The notes: generated by a model from the sequence alone, not told the origin. 44,887 bases of DNA from Rhodocyclales bacterium (GCA_026399415.1 JAPLQZ010000289.1:1-44887); one strand, 5' to 3'; shown: positions 10,895-20,433, numbered from the stretch's first letter. Numbers and translations: made by a program.

Positions 10895-11185
10895 TCATAC
10901 CGGCATGGCTTCCCGGATCACCTGCTCGCGAAATCGCTTGGGCAGGTCACCCGGCGTCAGTACGTCGACGGGAATACCGAGCACGGTTTCCAATTCGACC
11001 TGCATGGCGCCAAGATCAAACAGCGTTGTTCCCGGCAAGGGATCCACGAGCAAATCGAGATCACTGCCATCAGCGTCACAATGATGAATGACCGACCCGA
11101 ACACCCTCGCGTTGCACACTGGGTAGCGTGCAACGGCCTGTCTAATGACTTCCCGATTGTTCTGCAGGGCGATGGATGGCTTCAT
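10895..11185 (-). CDS. MNT-type nucleotidyltransferase (MntA-like), no adjacent HEPN partner seen
   Basis: MKPSIALQNNREVIRQAVARYPVCNARVFGSVIHHCDADGSDLDLLVDPLPGTTLFDLGAMQVELETVLGIPVDVLTPGDLP; GS...SDLDLLV nucleotidyltransferase motif. Confidence 0.8.
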   Translation of the reverse strand: MKPSIALQNNREVIRQAVARYPVCNARVFGSVIHHCDADGSDLDLLVDPLPGTTLFDLGAMQVELETVLGIPVDVLTPGDLPKRFREQVIREAMPV

Positions 11186-11303
11186 GACAACATTGTAGGG
11201 CAGGTCGTTCTTCAGGAACAAGAATAGCTTGCGGGCCGCAAGTGCCGCTTGAATTTGCCTGCGGCATCCATATATCAGTAACACCTGATATATGGAGCGC
11301 GCC

Positions 11304-11738
11304 ATGTCCGAACCGTTGATCGTCGTTTGCCCCCACTGCCACGCCGCCAATCGCGTGCCTGCCGAACGCCTTGCCGATGGCGCCACTTGCGGCAAGTGCA
11401 AGGCTCGCCTGTTCGCCGGCGAGCCGGTGGAACTCACCGCGGCGACCTTCGATACCCACGCCGGACGGTCCGGTATTCCCCTGCTGGTAGATTTCTGGGC
11501 CCCTTGGTGCGGGCCCTGTCGCAGCATGGCGCCAGCGTTTGCCCAGGCGGCGAAACAACTCGAGCCGGAGTTCCGCTTGGCGAAAGTGAATACCGAGGAA
11601 GAACAGCAACTGGCGGCGCGCTTCGGCATTCGCTCGATCCCGACCCTGGCCCTGTTCAGGAATGGCCACGAAGTCGCGCGTCAGGCCGGTGCGATGGATG
11701 CCGCCAGCCTGATGCGCTGGGTTCGCAGTCAAAAGTAA
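11304..11738 (+). CDS. trxC: Thioredoxin 2 (TrxC) with N-terminal zinc ribbon
   Basis: VVCPHCHAANRVP...CGKCKARLF; VDFWAPWCGPCRSMAP. Confidence 0.92.
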   Translation: MSEPLIVVCPHCHAANRVPAERLADGATCGKCKARLFAGEPVELTAATFDTHAGRSGIPLLVDFWAPWCGPCRSMAPAFAQAAKQLEPEFRLAKVNTEEEQQLAARFGIRSIPTLALFRNGHEVARQAGAMDAASLMRWVRSQK

Positions 11739-11767
11739 GTTTTCCTCTACTGAGCGGGATTTCGCGG

Positions 11768-12589
11768 CTACCAGTATTTTTCGAAGGCCATCTGGCCGGG
11801 CACGCCGCGGCGATTGGTGGCGAAGCCGCGCGCGGCCAGCCACTGACGTAACTCACGCGTCATTTCTGGGTTGCCGCAGACCAACACGCGGGAAATGGCG
11901 GAGCTGAGAGGGGTTGCTGCTTCCTGCTCCAGCCGGCCATCGGCGAGCAGCAGCGGAATGCGTTCCGCCAGCACGGCCGCGCCCGGTTCGCGGGTGACCA
12001 CCGGCAGATAGGTGAGCGTGGCTTTCGCCTCGGCGAACAATTCGCCTTTCGGCATGTCGGCAATTTCGTCGCGCCAGGCCAGTTCGGTCGACTGGCGCAC
12101 GCTGTGCGCGACGATCAGGCGCTGGTAGTTTTTCCACACCGCGGGATCGCGCAGTATCGACAGAAACGGCCCGAGCCCGGTGCCGCTGGCCAGCAGCCAG
12201 AGGTCCTTGCCGGGGGCCAGTTGATCGACGGTGAGAAAGCCGTAGCTGGCCTTGTCGATGCGAATCGGGTCGCCGGCGCGCAGTCGCCTGAGCGGTTCGG
12301 AGAAAGCGCCGCCGGGCACCAGCACGGCGATGAACTCGAGGAAGTCATCATAGGCCGCCGAGGCCATCGAGTAGGGGCGCCAGACAAGGTCATCGTCGGC
12401 GCCGAGCCCGAGCCGCGTGTAGTGCCCCGGCGTGAAGCGGAAGCCGCGATACCGAGTGGTGCGGAAGGACAGCAGGGTCGGTGTCCAACAGCGTATCGAC
12501 AGCACGCGCTCCGTCGTCCATTTCTCTTTCGGATCGGCGGCGGGCTTGCCAAACATGGCCAGGCCGGGTTCTTCGATGGCACCCATCAT
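11768..12589 (-). CDS. fpr: Ferredoxin/flavodoxin-NADP+ reductase
   Basis: RFTPGHYTRLGLGADDDLVWRPYSMASAAYDDFLEF; LLASGTGLGPFLSILRD; C-terminal GFATNRRGVPGQMAFEKYW. Confidence 0.88.
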   Translation of the reverse strand: MMGAIEEPGLAMFGKPAADPKEKWTTERVLSIRCWTPTLLSFRTTRYRGFRFTPGHYTRLGLGADDDLVWRPYSMASAAYDDFLEFIAVLVPGGAFSEPLRRLRAGDPIRIDKASYGFLTVDQLAPGKDLWLLASGTGLGPFLSILRDPAVWKNYQRLIVAHSVRQSTELAWRDEIADMPKGELFAEAKATLTYLPVVTREPGAAVLAERIPLLLADGRLEQEAATPLSSAISRVLVCGNPEMTRELRQWLAARGFATNRRGVPGQMAFEKYW

Positions 12590-13683
12590 GCAGCTCCTTG
12601 AGTTGCGGTTTCGCGGTTGCCGCGCACGACGCTGGCCAGCATCGTGGCGATGAACAGCAGCAGCGCGATGGCATTGAGCAGGCCGCCTTCGCTGCGCAGC
12701 GGAAAGTTGTCGCCGAGGCCGCCGAGAATGCGCAGCGCCAGCGAGGCGTGCAGCACCAGCAGCGGCAGGTAGAAGAACGGGTGATACGGAATCTTCACCC
12801 GCACCACGGCCGGAAAGATGATCGGCGCGTGGCCGAATATCATCGAGAACACGAAGCCGAGGCCGACCGCATGCAGCGTCGCATCGCGCCACGGGTGGCC
12901 GGGCAGGAAGCCGCCGGCCACGCCGAGCAGGCCGGCCAGCACCAGCCAGGCATAGCCCGAGAGCAGGCACAGGGCGATGAAGCGGACCAGCCCCTGCTGT
13001 TGCGCATTGCGTCGTGCGATGTCGTAGCGCAGCAGCCAGACGGCCAGCGCTAGCAGTCCGGCGGCGAACAGCCGGAGGCCGGCATCTTCCTGCCAGAAGC
13101 TGAGGGCGGCGCCGGCGAGGATGCCGCCGACGATGGCGAAGAACAGCCGTTGCGCCGCGGCCGGAGTGGGCAGGAAGCGTGTCAGTTCGAGCCGTTCACC
13201 GGCGATGGTCAGCACCAGAAAGGCCAGCCACCAGGGCACGGCCACGGTCAGCGCGCCGCCGGCCAGCCAGGCCAGGTTGCCGATCAGCCAGCACGTGGCG
13301 GCCGCAGCAAGGATTACGGTGAATGGCGCCACCAGCCGGCGCAAGACCTGAACACTGGCGGCGACCAGTATCGCCGCCGCGACGACGGTCAGGACTTGCG
13401 TCACGATCAGGGGCGCACCGGCGAGCAATGCGATGCCGCCGATACCGGCCGCAGCGGGCCCCAGGTAGGCCCAGCCGCTACCGATGGCGACGGCCCGTTC
13501 GAGGCTGATGACGGTGCCGAGAAAGGCGGAAATCATCAGTGCTCCGTGCCAGCCGGCTGACGCAGCGGCAACGGACGGCACGGCCCAGTCCAGACGTGCC
13601 AGGCCGGCCAGTACGCCGCCGAGCAGCGACAGCATCCCGAGCACCAGCAGCGGCACGCGGGCAGCGGGCGGCAGATCGCTCAT
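12586..13683 (-). CDS. NnrS-like heme/copper multi-pass membrane protein
   Basis: Multi-TM with GWHGALMISAFLGTVISLERAVAI, WRDATLHAVGLGFVFSMIFGHAPIIFPAV. Confidence 0.75.
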   Translation of the reverse strand: MSDLPPAARVPLLVLGMLSLLGGVLAGLARLDWAVPSVAAASAGWHGALMISAFLGTVISLERAVAIGSGWAYLGPAAAGIGGIALLAGAPLIVTQVLTVVAAAILVAASVQVLRRLVAPFTVILAAAATCWLIGNLAWLAGGALTVAVPWWLAFLVLTIAGERLELTRFLPTPAAAQRLFFAIVGGILAGAALSFWQEDAGLRLFAAGLLALAVWLLRYDIARRNAQQQGLVRFIALCLLSGYAWLVLAGLLGVAGGFLPGHPWRDATLHAVGLGFVFSMIFGHAPIIFPAVVRVKIPYHPFFYLPLLVLHASLALRILGGLGDNFPLRSEGGLLNAIALLLFIATMLASVVRGNRETATQGAA

Positions 13684-14037
13684 CTAGTCGGGCGCCCAGC
13701 CGAAATGCTGTTTGCTTGCCTCATCCATCATCGAGGAATTCCACGGCGGCTCCCAGACCAGGCGGATGTCGGGTTCGATCGCATCCGGCAGGGCCTGCTT
13801 CAGCGCGGCCCGGACATCGCCGACGATCATCTCTCCCATCGGGCAGGCCGGCGAGGTCATGGTCATCTCGATCAGCAGTCGGTCGGGGGCGACCTCGATG
13901 CGGTAGACCAGGCCGAGCGCGACGATGTTCATGCCGACCTCGGGGTCGACGACCTGGCGCAGGATGTCGCGCACCTGCTGCTCGCCGAGGCAAGTTTGGC
14001 CGGGTGCTTCGGGTGATGCGGCGGCTTCAGTCGTCAT
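13684..14037 (-). CDS. DUF59/MIP18-family metal-sulfur cluster assembly factor
   Basis: VRDILRQVVDPEVGMNIVALGLVYRIEV...TMTSPACPMGEMIVGDVRAAL. Confidence 0.88.
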   Translation of the reverse strand: MTTEAAASPEAPGQTCLGEQQVRDILRQVVDPEVGMNIVALGLVYRIEVAPDRLLIEMTMTSPACPMGEMIVGDVRAALKQALPDAIEPDIRLVWEPPWNSSMMDEASKQHFGWAPD

Positions 14038-14047
14038 GGCTGGTTGA

Positions 14048-14117
14048 AAGCAGTAAAATTAATACAGCTTTATGCTAGCACTGCTGTATTATTAAAGCAA
14101 TATCAATTTTACTGCTT
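14048..14117. promoter_or_regulatory. Nested inverted repeats in the nsrR / DUF59 divergent promoter region
   Basis: Outer AAGCAGTAAAATT (14048-14060) / AATTTTACTGCTT (14105-14117); inner TAATACAGC (14060-14068) / GCTGTATTA (14083-14091); all perfect. Confidence 0.7.
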
Positions 14118-14137
14118 ATAGGCGTAAACTGCCCGAC

Positions 14138-14572
14138 ATGAAACTTACCATTTTCTCCGACTACACCCTGCGCGTGCTGATGTTCCTTGCGCTCAACCGC
14201 GACCGGCTCGCCACCATTCCCGAGATCGCTGCCGCCTACGGCATCTCGGAGAATCACCTGATGAAGGTGGTGCATCAACTGGCGCGCTCGGGGGTCATCG
14301 AATCGGTGCGCGGCAAGGGTGGCGGCATCCGTCTGGCGGGCGAGCCCGAATCGATCCGGCTGGGACAGATCGTCCGCGTCAGCGAAGGCAACGCGCCGAT
14401 TGTCGAATGCCTGTCCGGGGATGCCGGCGCCTGCCGCATCGCGCCCGCCTGCCGCCTGTCGGCGGTCCTGGTGCGCGCTTTCGATGCCCTCTACGCGACG
14501 CTGGACGACTACACGCTGGCCGACCTGGTGCGCGCGCCGCGCGGCTTGAAGGCGCTGCTGCTGCGCAGCTAG
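14138..14572 (+). CDS. nsrR: Rrf2-family regulator, NsrR-like
   Basis: MKLTIFSDYTLRVLMFLAL; GISENHLMKVVHQLARSGVIESVRGKGGGIRLA; cysteine cluster C-x8-10-C-x5-C; beside NnrS-like gene. Confidence 0.85.
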   Translation: MKLTIFSDYTLRVLMFLALNRDRLATIPEIAAAYGISENHLMKVVHQLARSGVIESVRGKGGGIRLAGEPESIRLGQIVRVSEGNAPIVECLSGDAGACRIAPACRLSAVLVRAFDALYATLDDYTLADLVRAPRGLKALLLRS

Positions 14573-14837
14573 CACGCGACGGCGCCATGTGCGCCGAAGT
14601 CCGAGCTTGTCGCTACTTGCTGAGCAGCGAACCCAGGATATCCACCAGCTCCGCCCAGTCGCCGTCCTTGCCGATCTCTTCCTGCAGAAACTGTGCCTGG
14701 CTCACGGTCCAGAATGGAGCTTCTGCTACGGGCACCGCGTTATGCAGCGGTCGATTCCCTGCTTGCTCAACGCCATTCGCGTCTTCGAAGACCAGGTGCC
14801 AATCGCGATCAGTCGTGCCGGCGCGCGTGCTGAATAT

Positions 14838-16319
14838 TCAGGCGCCCGGCCCGCAATCCATGCAACGCTCGATCGCTTCGGACCCGGTGTGAAGCTTGTG
14901 GTTCAGATCGCGAAGTGCGGTGCGCAGCCCTTCTTCGATGACCGGATGATAGAAGGGCATTTCCAGCATGCCGGCAATCGTCATGCGCTTTTGCTCCGCC
15001 CACGCCAGCAGGTGCCCGATATGCTCGGCGGCCGGGCCGAACATTTCCGCCCCGAGGAACAAGTCGCTGCCTTGCTCGGCATAGACCTTCAGGATCCCCT
15101 GGTTGCGCAACATGACGCGGCTGCGCCCCTGATCCTCGAAGGACACCTGCCCGGTGGCGAAGCGACCCTGGAAGTGCTGGTTCAGCTGGTCCAGATTGAA
15201 TCCGACCGACGCCACCTGGGGGTCGGTGAACACCACTGCCAGGGGTGTGCGGCGCAGGCCGGGTCGTACATCGGGATAACGTCCGGCATTTTCGCCCGCG
15301 ATGCGACCCTGATCGGCCGCTTCGTGGAGCAGGGGAATGTCGTTGCTGGCGTCGCCGGCAATGAATATCGAGCTGTTGCCGCACTGCAAGGTGTCACGGT
15401 CAAACAGCGGCACGCCGCGTTCGTTCAGCCTGAGTCCGGTGTTCTTCAACCCCAGCGCGGCGACGTCCGGAGCGCGGCCGGTGGCCGCCAGCGCGTAGTC
15501 GAACTGCTCGGTTTGCCAGGTGCCGTCCCGATGCAGATATCGGACCTCGACCCCGGTAGCGGTCTCGCTGACCGATTTCACCTGAGCCGACGCATCCAGA
15601 TAGAACTCTTCGTTGAAGATCCGGTTGGCGTAGTCGCGAATCGCCGGGTCACGAATGCCAGCAATGTCGCCGCCGACGCCGAACATCTTGACCTTCACTC
15701 CCAGGCGACTCATCGCCTGCCCCAGTTCCATCCCGAGCACGCCCGGACCGAATACCACCAGGCTCTTCGGCAAAGTGGGCAAGTCGAATATGGTTTCATT
15801 GGTCAGCAAGTGCGCTTTCAATCCCTTTAGCGGAGGCGGCAGGACCGGAATGCTGCCGGTGGCGATCACGATGCGCCTGGCGTGAATCGCCTGGCCCTGC
15901 TCCGTCACCAGGGTATTGGCATCCTGAAAACTGACTTTTGCCGTCAAACGGTTGCCTTGCGGAATGGATTCAACCGATTCCAGCACGAATCCGACAAAGC
16001 GGTCCCGTTCGTGTTGCACCCGGGCCATCACCGCCGCACCGTCTATCGTCAGGTTCTTTACATGCACTCCGAATCGATCGGCATGGCGCGTCTGATGAGC
16101 GACTTCCGCGGCGGCAATCAGCAGTTTGCTGGGCATGCAACCGATGCGGGCGCAGGTCGTACCGTAGGCGCCCCCCTCGATCAGCAACACGGAATCGGTA
16201 TGGGCCCGGGCGGTCCGGTAGGCACCCATGCCGGCCGTGCCCGCGCCAATAATCGCGACATCGACATGAATCGGAAAAGTGACTTGGGGGACTTGTTGGC
16301 CGTCGCGTGACTTGAGCAT
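14838..16319 (-). CDS. Dihydrolipoamide dehydrogenase-like pyridine nucleotide-disulfide oxidoreductase
   Basis: VAIIGAGTAGMGAYRTARAH; GTTCARIGCMPSKLLIAAAE redox motif; IFIAGDASND; C-terminal HPVIEEGLRTAL. Confidence 0.88.
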   Translation of the reverse strand: MLKSRDGQQVPQVTFPIHVDVAIIGAGTAGMGAYRTARAHTDSVLLIEGGAYGTTCARIGCMPSKLLIAAAEVAHQTRHADRFGVHVKNLTIDGAAVMARVQHERDRFVGFVLESVESIPQGNRLTAKVSFQDANTLVTEQGQAIHARRIVIATGSIPVLPPPLKGLKAHLLTNETIFDLPTLPKSLVVFGPGVLGMELGQAMSRLGVKVKMFGVGGDIAGIRDPAIRDYANRIFNEEFYLDASAQVKSVSETATGVEVRYLHRDGTWQTEQFDYALAATGRAPDVAALGLKNTGLRLNERGVPLFDRDTLQCGNSSIFIAGDASNDIPLLHEAADQGRIAGENAGRYPDVRPGLRRTPLAVVFTDPQVASVGFNLDQLNQHFQGRFATGQVSFEDQGRSRVMLRNQGILKVYAEQGSDLFLGAEMFGPAAEHIGHLLAWAEQKRMTIAGMLEMPFYHPVIEEGLRTALRDLNHKLHTGSEAIERCMDCGPGA

Positions 16320-16484
16320 CGTTTCACCCTCTCGGGTTCGTGTTGTGTTTCGATGTCTGCACAGTACGTACCCACCGCTGGTTTATCAGTTCGCTGGCGA
16401 ACATACCGGCCAGGCGACTCCACGTAATGTTCAGGCTGAGCCGCTGCCATCCTGGATCGGCGGCTCGTTGCCGAAAGGAAGACC

Positions 16485-16670
16485 ATGAGCCTCAAATTCG
16501 TCACCTTCACCATGCACGACGGCAAGACGTCGATCAAGATCAATCCCCTTCGCGTGAATTACCTGCTATCGCCGGAAAGTGGATACACAAAGATCCATTT
16601 CGGACTCGATCAGACCGTAGACGTAATCGGCGAACAGAAAGCCGTTGAAGCCGTTCTAAGTGGTCTTTAG
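16485..16670 (+). CDS. Small hypothetical protein
   Basis: ORF MSLKFVTFTMHDGKTSIKINPLRVNYLLSPESGYTKIHFGLDQTVDVIGEQKAVEAVLSGL preceded by gaaaggaag. Confidence 0.55.
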   Translation: MSLKFVTFTMHDGKTSIKINPLRVNYLLSPESGYTKIHFGLDQTVDVIGEQKAVEAVLSGL

Positions 16671-17343
16671 CCAACCCGAACGATCCGCCGCGGTTGGCAA
16701 CAGAGAATTCGATGCGTCCGGAAGTGGTGACCGAATGAAAACCGCACCTGCCGCTGCCGCGGGGTTGCCACCGAGTCCCGGCGCCGAATCGGATCGCGAC
16801 CAGATCAGCCAGAATATCGAGGCGGTCCTGGATTTCTACGCGCGTGAAGAGAAGAAAATAAGCGTCTCGCAACGTTGCATGGAGCGCATCAGCCGTTTTG
16901 TCGGGCAGCCGGTATTTATTGGCATCATTCTGTTCTTCGTTACGCTCTGGATAGTCGCCAATATCGCGTTGCGGGAGTTTGGCCGGGCCGAGTTCGATCC
17001 GGCTCCGTATTTCTGGCTGCAGGGGATTGTCGGACTGAGCGCCTTGCTGACCACGACCGTGGTGCTGGGCAAGCAGAACCGGCTGGCCAAGCTTGAGGAA
17101 CAGCGGGCGCATCTGGATCTGAAGGTGAATCTCCTGACCGAGCAGAAGGCCGCCAAGCTCATCGACCTGATGGAAGAATTACGGCGCGATTTGCCCAATG
17201 TCAGAGACCGGCATGATTCAGAGGCGGTGGCACTTCAGCAGTCGATGAATCCGGATCTGGTGCTGGCTGCGCTGGATGAGCGCAGTGAGCCGGATGAACG
17301 ACTGGAGCCCGCGGAAGAAATCGCCGAGGACGCCGGCGGCTGA
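16660..17343 (+). CDS. DUF1003-family membrane protein
   Basis: ERISRFVGQPVFIGIILFFVTLWIVANI... SALLTTTVVLGKQNRLAKLEEQRAHLDLKVNLLTEQKAAKLIDLMEEL. Confidence 0.85.
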   Translation: MVFSQPERSAAVGNREFDASGSGDRMKTAPAAAAGLPPSPGAESDRDQISQNIEAVLDFYAREEKKISVSQRCMERISRFVGQPVFIGIILFFVTLWIVANIALREFGRAEFDPAPYFWLQGIVGLSALLTTTVVLGKQNRLAKLEEQRAHLDLKVNLLTEQKAAKLIDLMEELRRDLPNVRDRHDSEAVALQQSMNPDLVLAALDERSEPDERLEPAEEIAEDAGG

Positions 17344-17420
17344 TTGGATCCAGACGACGCCGAAAGCATGCGAAGTCTCGCGTGCTATGCTTTTTGGCGA
17401 ACAGGCTACCAGGATGATTC

Positions 17421-17633
17421 ATGGCCGGCGCATGGGGTTGCCCACACGAAACGAATGACTTGTGTTCCAAGGTCAACAACCTGCCTTGCGATCCCGGCAT
17501 GAAGGGTTGCGTGCTGCATGGCCGCTTCGTCTTCGCCAACGACGACAAGAACGAACGCCTCAGGCAGAAGCAGGCCCGGGAGACGCCGGCGGACTCTCCA
17601 TCGGCGCCGTCGGCGCCGAAAGAATCGTCCTGA
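17421..17633 (+). CDS. Small cysteine-containing conserved hypothetical protein
   Basis: MAGAWGCPHETNDLCSKVNNLPCDPGMKGCVLHGRFVF. Confidence 0.6.
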   Translation: MAGAWGCPHETNDLCSKVNNLPCDPGMKGCVLHGRFVFANDDKNERLRQKQARETPADSPSAPSAPKESS

Positions 17634-17787
17634 GGTCGATCATCCGCATGGCATCGACGGCGCACTCCCAGGCGCCTTTCTGGCACAACCCGGCGATCTG
17701 CGCCCGCTCGTAGCCATCCAGCGCGGCCTGAACGCAGGCGCCGCGGATGACGCTGGCAAGTTGCAGCGGATCGTTTGGCATGGGCAT
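17560..17787 (-). CDS. Small conserved hypothetical protein
   Basis: MPMPNDPLQLASVIRGACVQAALDGYERAQIAGLCQKGAWECAVDAMRMIDL; directly upstream of the MarR gene end. Confidence 0.55.
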   Translation of the reverse strand: MPMPNDPLQLASVIRGACVQAALDGYERAQIAGLCQKGAWECAVDAMRMIDLRTILSAPTAPMESPPASPGPASA

Positions 17788-17788
17788 T

Positions 17789-18208
17789 TCAGTCCTCCTG
17801 CAAATCCTGCAATTGCGGCAGCAGAAAACTGCCGTCGGGGCTCAGCAGTTCGTCGCGGTGCAGTTGCGCCATCTTGGCGACCATGTGCTCACCCTTGGCG
17901 GTGAGGCGGATTTCCACTTCCCGCCGGTCCGTCCTGCCCTCCTCACGCCTGACCCAGTCCCGTTTCTCGCAACGCGATATCAACGCGACCACGCCATGGT
18001 GCTGGGCCTGTAGCCGCTCCGCCAGCTCGCCCACGGTTGCCCAGTCGCGTCCGGGGAATCCCTTGATATGCAGCAGCAGCAGGTATTGCAGCGGCGTGAT
18101 GCCATTGCGACGCGTCACCTGCTCGCTGAAGCGCAGGAAGCGCCGCATCTGGTAGCGGAACTGGGAGAGAGCTTCAATTTCTCGTTTGCTGATTGCCGCT
18201 TTCGCCAT
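17789..18208 (-). CDS. MarR-family regulator
   Basis: RRNGITPLQYLLLLHIKGFPGRDWATVGELAERLQAQHHGVVALISRCEKRDWVRREEGRTDRREVEIRLT. Confidence 0.85.
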   Translation of the reverse strand: MAKAAISKREIEALSQFRYQMRRFLRFSEQVTRRNGITPLQYLLLLHIKGFPGRDWATVGELAERLQAQHHGVVALISRCEKRDWVRREEGRTDRREVEIRLTAKGEHMVAKMAQLHRDELLSPDGSFLLPQLQDLQED

Positions 18209-18308
18209 GTCGCACAATATCCTTCGATTTGAATACCCCCATATCCCGCCAGGGGATACCGTCTGCGCCCCGGGAGGCGACAGACATAACATATCACATT
18301 GTGCTTCT

Positions 18309-18321
18309 ATCACGACGTGAT
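18309..18321. promoter_or_regulatory. Palindrome between divergent MarR and TusE genes
   Basis: ATCACGACGTGAT, perfect 13-nt palindrome. Confidence 0.5.
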
Positions 18322-18368
18322 GTAATATTCGCTTTACAGGCTGTTTTCCCATTTCATGGAGATGACCA

Positions 18369-18692
18369 ATGGAAGCAACTATGGAATTGCCGGCCACCGA
18401 TGACGAGGGTTACCTGATCGATCCGGCAGAGTGGAGCGAAGCACTGGCAGTGGCCTTGGCCCGCCAGGAGAATATCGATCTGACCGAAGCCCACTGGGAC
18501 GCAATTCGCTTCATCCGCAGCCGGTACCAGGAGCGTCAGGTGATTCCGGACGTGCGCTTCGTCATCCGGCACCTGGCCGACCTCGGCGCGGAATCGCGCA
18601 ACAGGATTTTCGAACTGTTTCCCTATGGCTACGTCAAGCAGGCCTGCAAGATTGCCGGCATGCGGCGCCCGCGCGGCTGGAGTACGGGCTGA
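18369..18692 (+). CDS. TusE/DsrC-family sulfur-relay protein
   Basis: DDEGYLIDPAEWSEALAVALA...ARRFIRSRYQE-type core, HLADLGAESRNRIFELFPYGYVKQACKIAGMRRPRGWSTG (C-terminal Cys region). Confidence 0.88.
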   Translation: MEATMELPATDDEGYLIDPAEWSEALAVALARQENIDLTEAHWDAIRFIRSRYQERQVIPDVRFVIRHLADLGAESRNRIFELFPYGYVKQACKIAGMRRPRGWSTG

Positions 18693-18693
18693 C

Positions 18694-20433
18694 CTACCGC
18701 AGCCAGGGGTGCGTGCCCAGCAGCACCAGCAGCAGGATGGCGAGAAGCAGCGAAAGACTCTTCCAGAACACCAGCGGATTGCGCTCGATCAGCGGCGGTG
18801 GCCGGTTCGTCTGGAATGCCCGGTTCGGATGACGCAGGTCGTAGACGAATTCCGAAATCTCGGCGTAGCGCTTTTCCGGATTGAGGTGGATCGCCTTTTT
18901 CAGCGCGCCGTCAACCCAGACCGGGATTTCCCTGCCGAACACGAGCGCGGAGGCGTACTTCAGCTTGTTCTGCTCGGCCCGTGTGCGGCACTTGGCGACC
19001 CCGGTGCCATAGGGAAACCGTCCGGTCAGCATCTGGTAGGCGATCACGCCCAGCGAAAATAGATCGGAGCGCGTCGAGCCGTCTTCCCAGAGAAAATACT
19101 CCGGCGCCGCATATTGCAGCGTGCCTGCCATCTGGTTGCGCTCGTTCCGGTTCGCCGCTTCGACGATGCCGGCGACGCGCGTTGAGCCGAAATCGATGAG
19201 CTTCACCGTGCCGGCGCCGTCGATCATGATGTTCTCCGGCCGCAGATCCTGATGCAGCATTTCGAGCCGATGGAAGGCCTGCAGGCCCTTGGCGATCTGG
19301 TCGATGATGCCGCGCACGGTTTCCAGATCCGGCTTCGGATTGTCGATCATCCACTGCGCCAGTGTCTGCCCCTCGATGAATTCGGTGACCACGTAGAGAT
19401 AGTTGCGTTTGCGGGTCTGCGGGACGGCCTTCAGCACATGGACGCTGTCGATGCGGCGGGCGATCCACTCCTCCATCAGGAAGCTTTCGAGGTAGGCGGG
19501 ATCGCCGCCCAGATCGATCGAGGGAATCTTGACGATGACCCGGGCGCCGCTTTCTCCATCGACGGCCAGATAGATGTGGCTGCGGCTGCTGCCATGCACC
19601 TCGCGGACGATGGTGTAGCCATCGAAGGTCATCCGCGGTTCAAGCAGCGGCGGCAGCGGCAGTTCGGACAGCTGGTGACGGATTTCGCCGATTTCTCCGG
19701 CAGGCAGTTGATCGACCCGCAGCAGCTGGATCGTCAGGTTGTCCGGGCTGCCCTGGCGCAAGGCGGTATCGATGATCGCCCTCGCCGCCGATTCGAGGTC
19801 GCCACCGTGACAAACAATCGCATCGACGATGAACGAAGGGGAGACATGCTCATGCACGCCGTCGGTGGTCAGGAGAAAAACGTCGCCCTTCTCGATCGGC
19901 TGGGTCCGGTAATCGATGTCCAGCTGCGGATTGATGCCGAGGGCGCGGCTCAGGTAGCTCTCGTCCCGTGTCACGAAGACCCGGTGATCGTTGGTCAGCT
20001 GTTCGAGAGTGCCGTCGCGCAGCAGGCAGACCCGGCCGTCGCCGACATGAAAGACATGCGCCGTGGTCGACTTGATGACCAGCGCGCTGAAAGTGCAGAC
20101 ATAACCGCGATCCTTGTCGTAGCGCCCTTGGCTTTGCTGCGTCTGCGAGTACAGCCACGAATTGGTGGCGCCCAGCACGCGCAGTGCCGAGGTCTTGACC
20201 GACCATGCGTCCGAGGTGCAGTAGTAATCCTCGAGGAAGCCGCCGACCGCAGACTCGCTGGCGACGCTGCCGAAATCGCTGCTGCTGATGCCGTCGGCCA
20301 GCGCCACGGCAACGCCCTTGGCGCTGAGCTGGGGCTCCTTCGGAATGCAGACGCCATGGAAATCCTGATTGGATTCCTTGCGTCCCTTGTCGGAGTGCTG
20401 GCCGATGGATAGCTTGAGTTCGGTGGACATGTT
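18694..20433 (-). CDS. Bifunctional PP2C phosphatase - Ser/Thr protein kinase fusion (copy 1), C-terminal TM
   Basis: N-terminal PP2C: GRKESNQDFHG, VALADGISSSDFG, HVGDGRVCLLRDGTLEQLTNDH, TTDGVHEHV; C-terminal kinase: MLHQDLRPENIMIDGAGTVKLIDFGS, SDLFSLGVIAYQMLTGRFPYG. Confidence 0.9.
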   Translation of the reverse strand, partial: NMSTELKLSIGQHSDKGRKESNQDFHGVCIPKEPQLSAKGVAVALADGISSSDFGSVASESAVGGFLEDYYCTSDAWSVKTSALRVLGATNSWLYSQTQQSQGRYDKDRGYVCTFSALVIKSTTAHVFHVGDGRVCLLRDGTLEQLTNDHRVFVTRDESYLSRALGINPQLDIDYRTQPIEKGDVFLLTTDGVHEHVSPSFIVDAIVCHGGDLESAARAIIDTALRQGSPDNLTIQLLRVDQLPAGEIGEIRHQLSELPLPPLLEPRMTFDGYTIVREVHGSSRSHIYLAVDGESGARVIVKIPSIDLGGDPAYLESFLMEEWIARRIDSVHVLKAVPQTRKRNYLYVVTEFIEGQTLAQWMIDNPKPDLETVRGIIDQIAKGLQAFHRLEMLHQDLRPENIMIDGAGTVKLIDFGSTRVAGIVEAANRNERNQMAGTLQYAAPEYFLWEDGSTRSDLFSLGVIAYQMLTGRFPYGTGVAKCRTRAEQNKLKYASALVFGREIPVWVDGALKKAIHLNPEKRYAEISEFVYDLRHPNRAFQTNRPPPLIERNPLVFWKSLSLLLAILLLVLLGTHPWLR

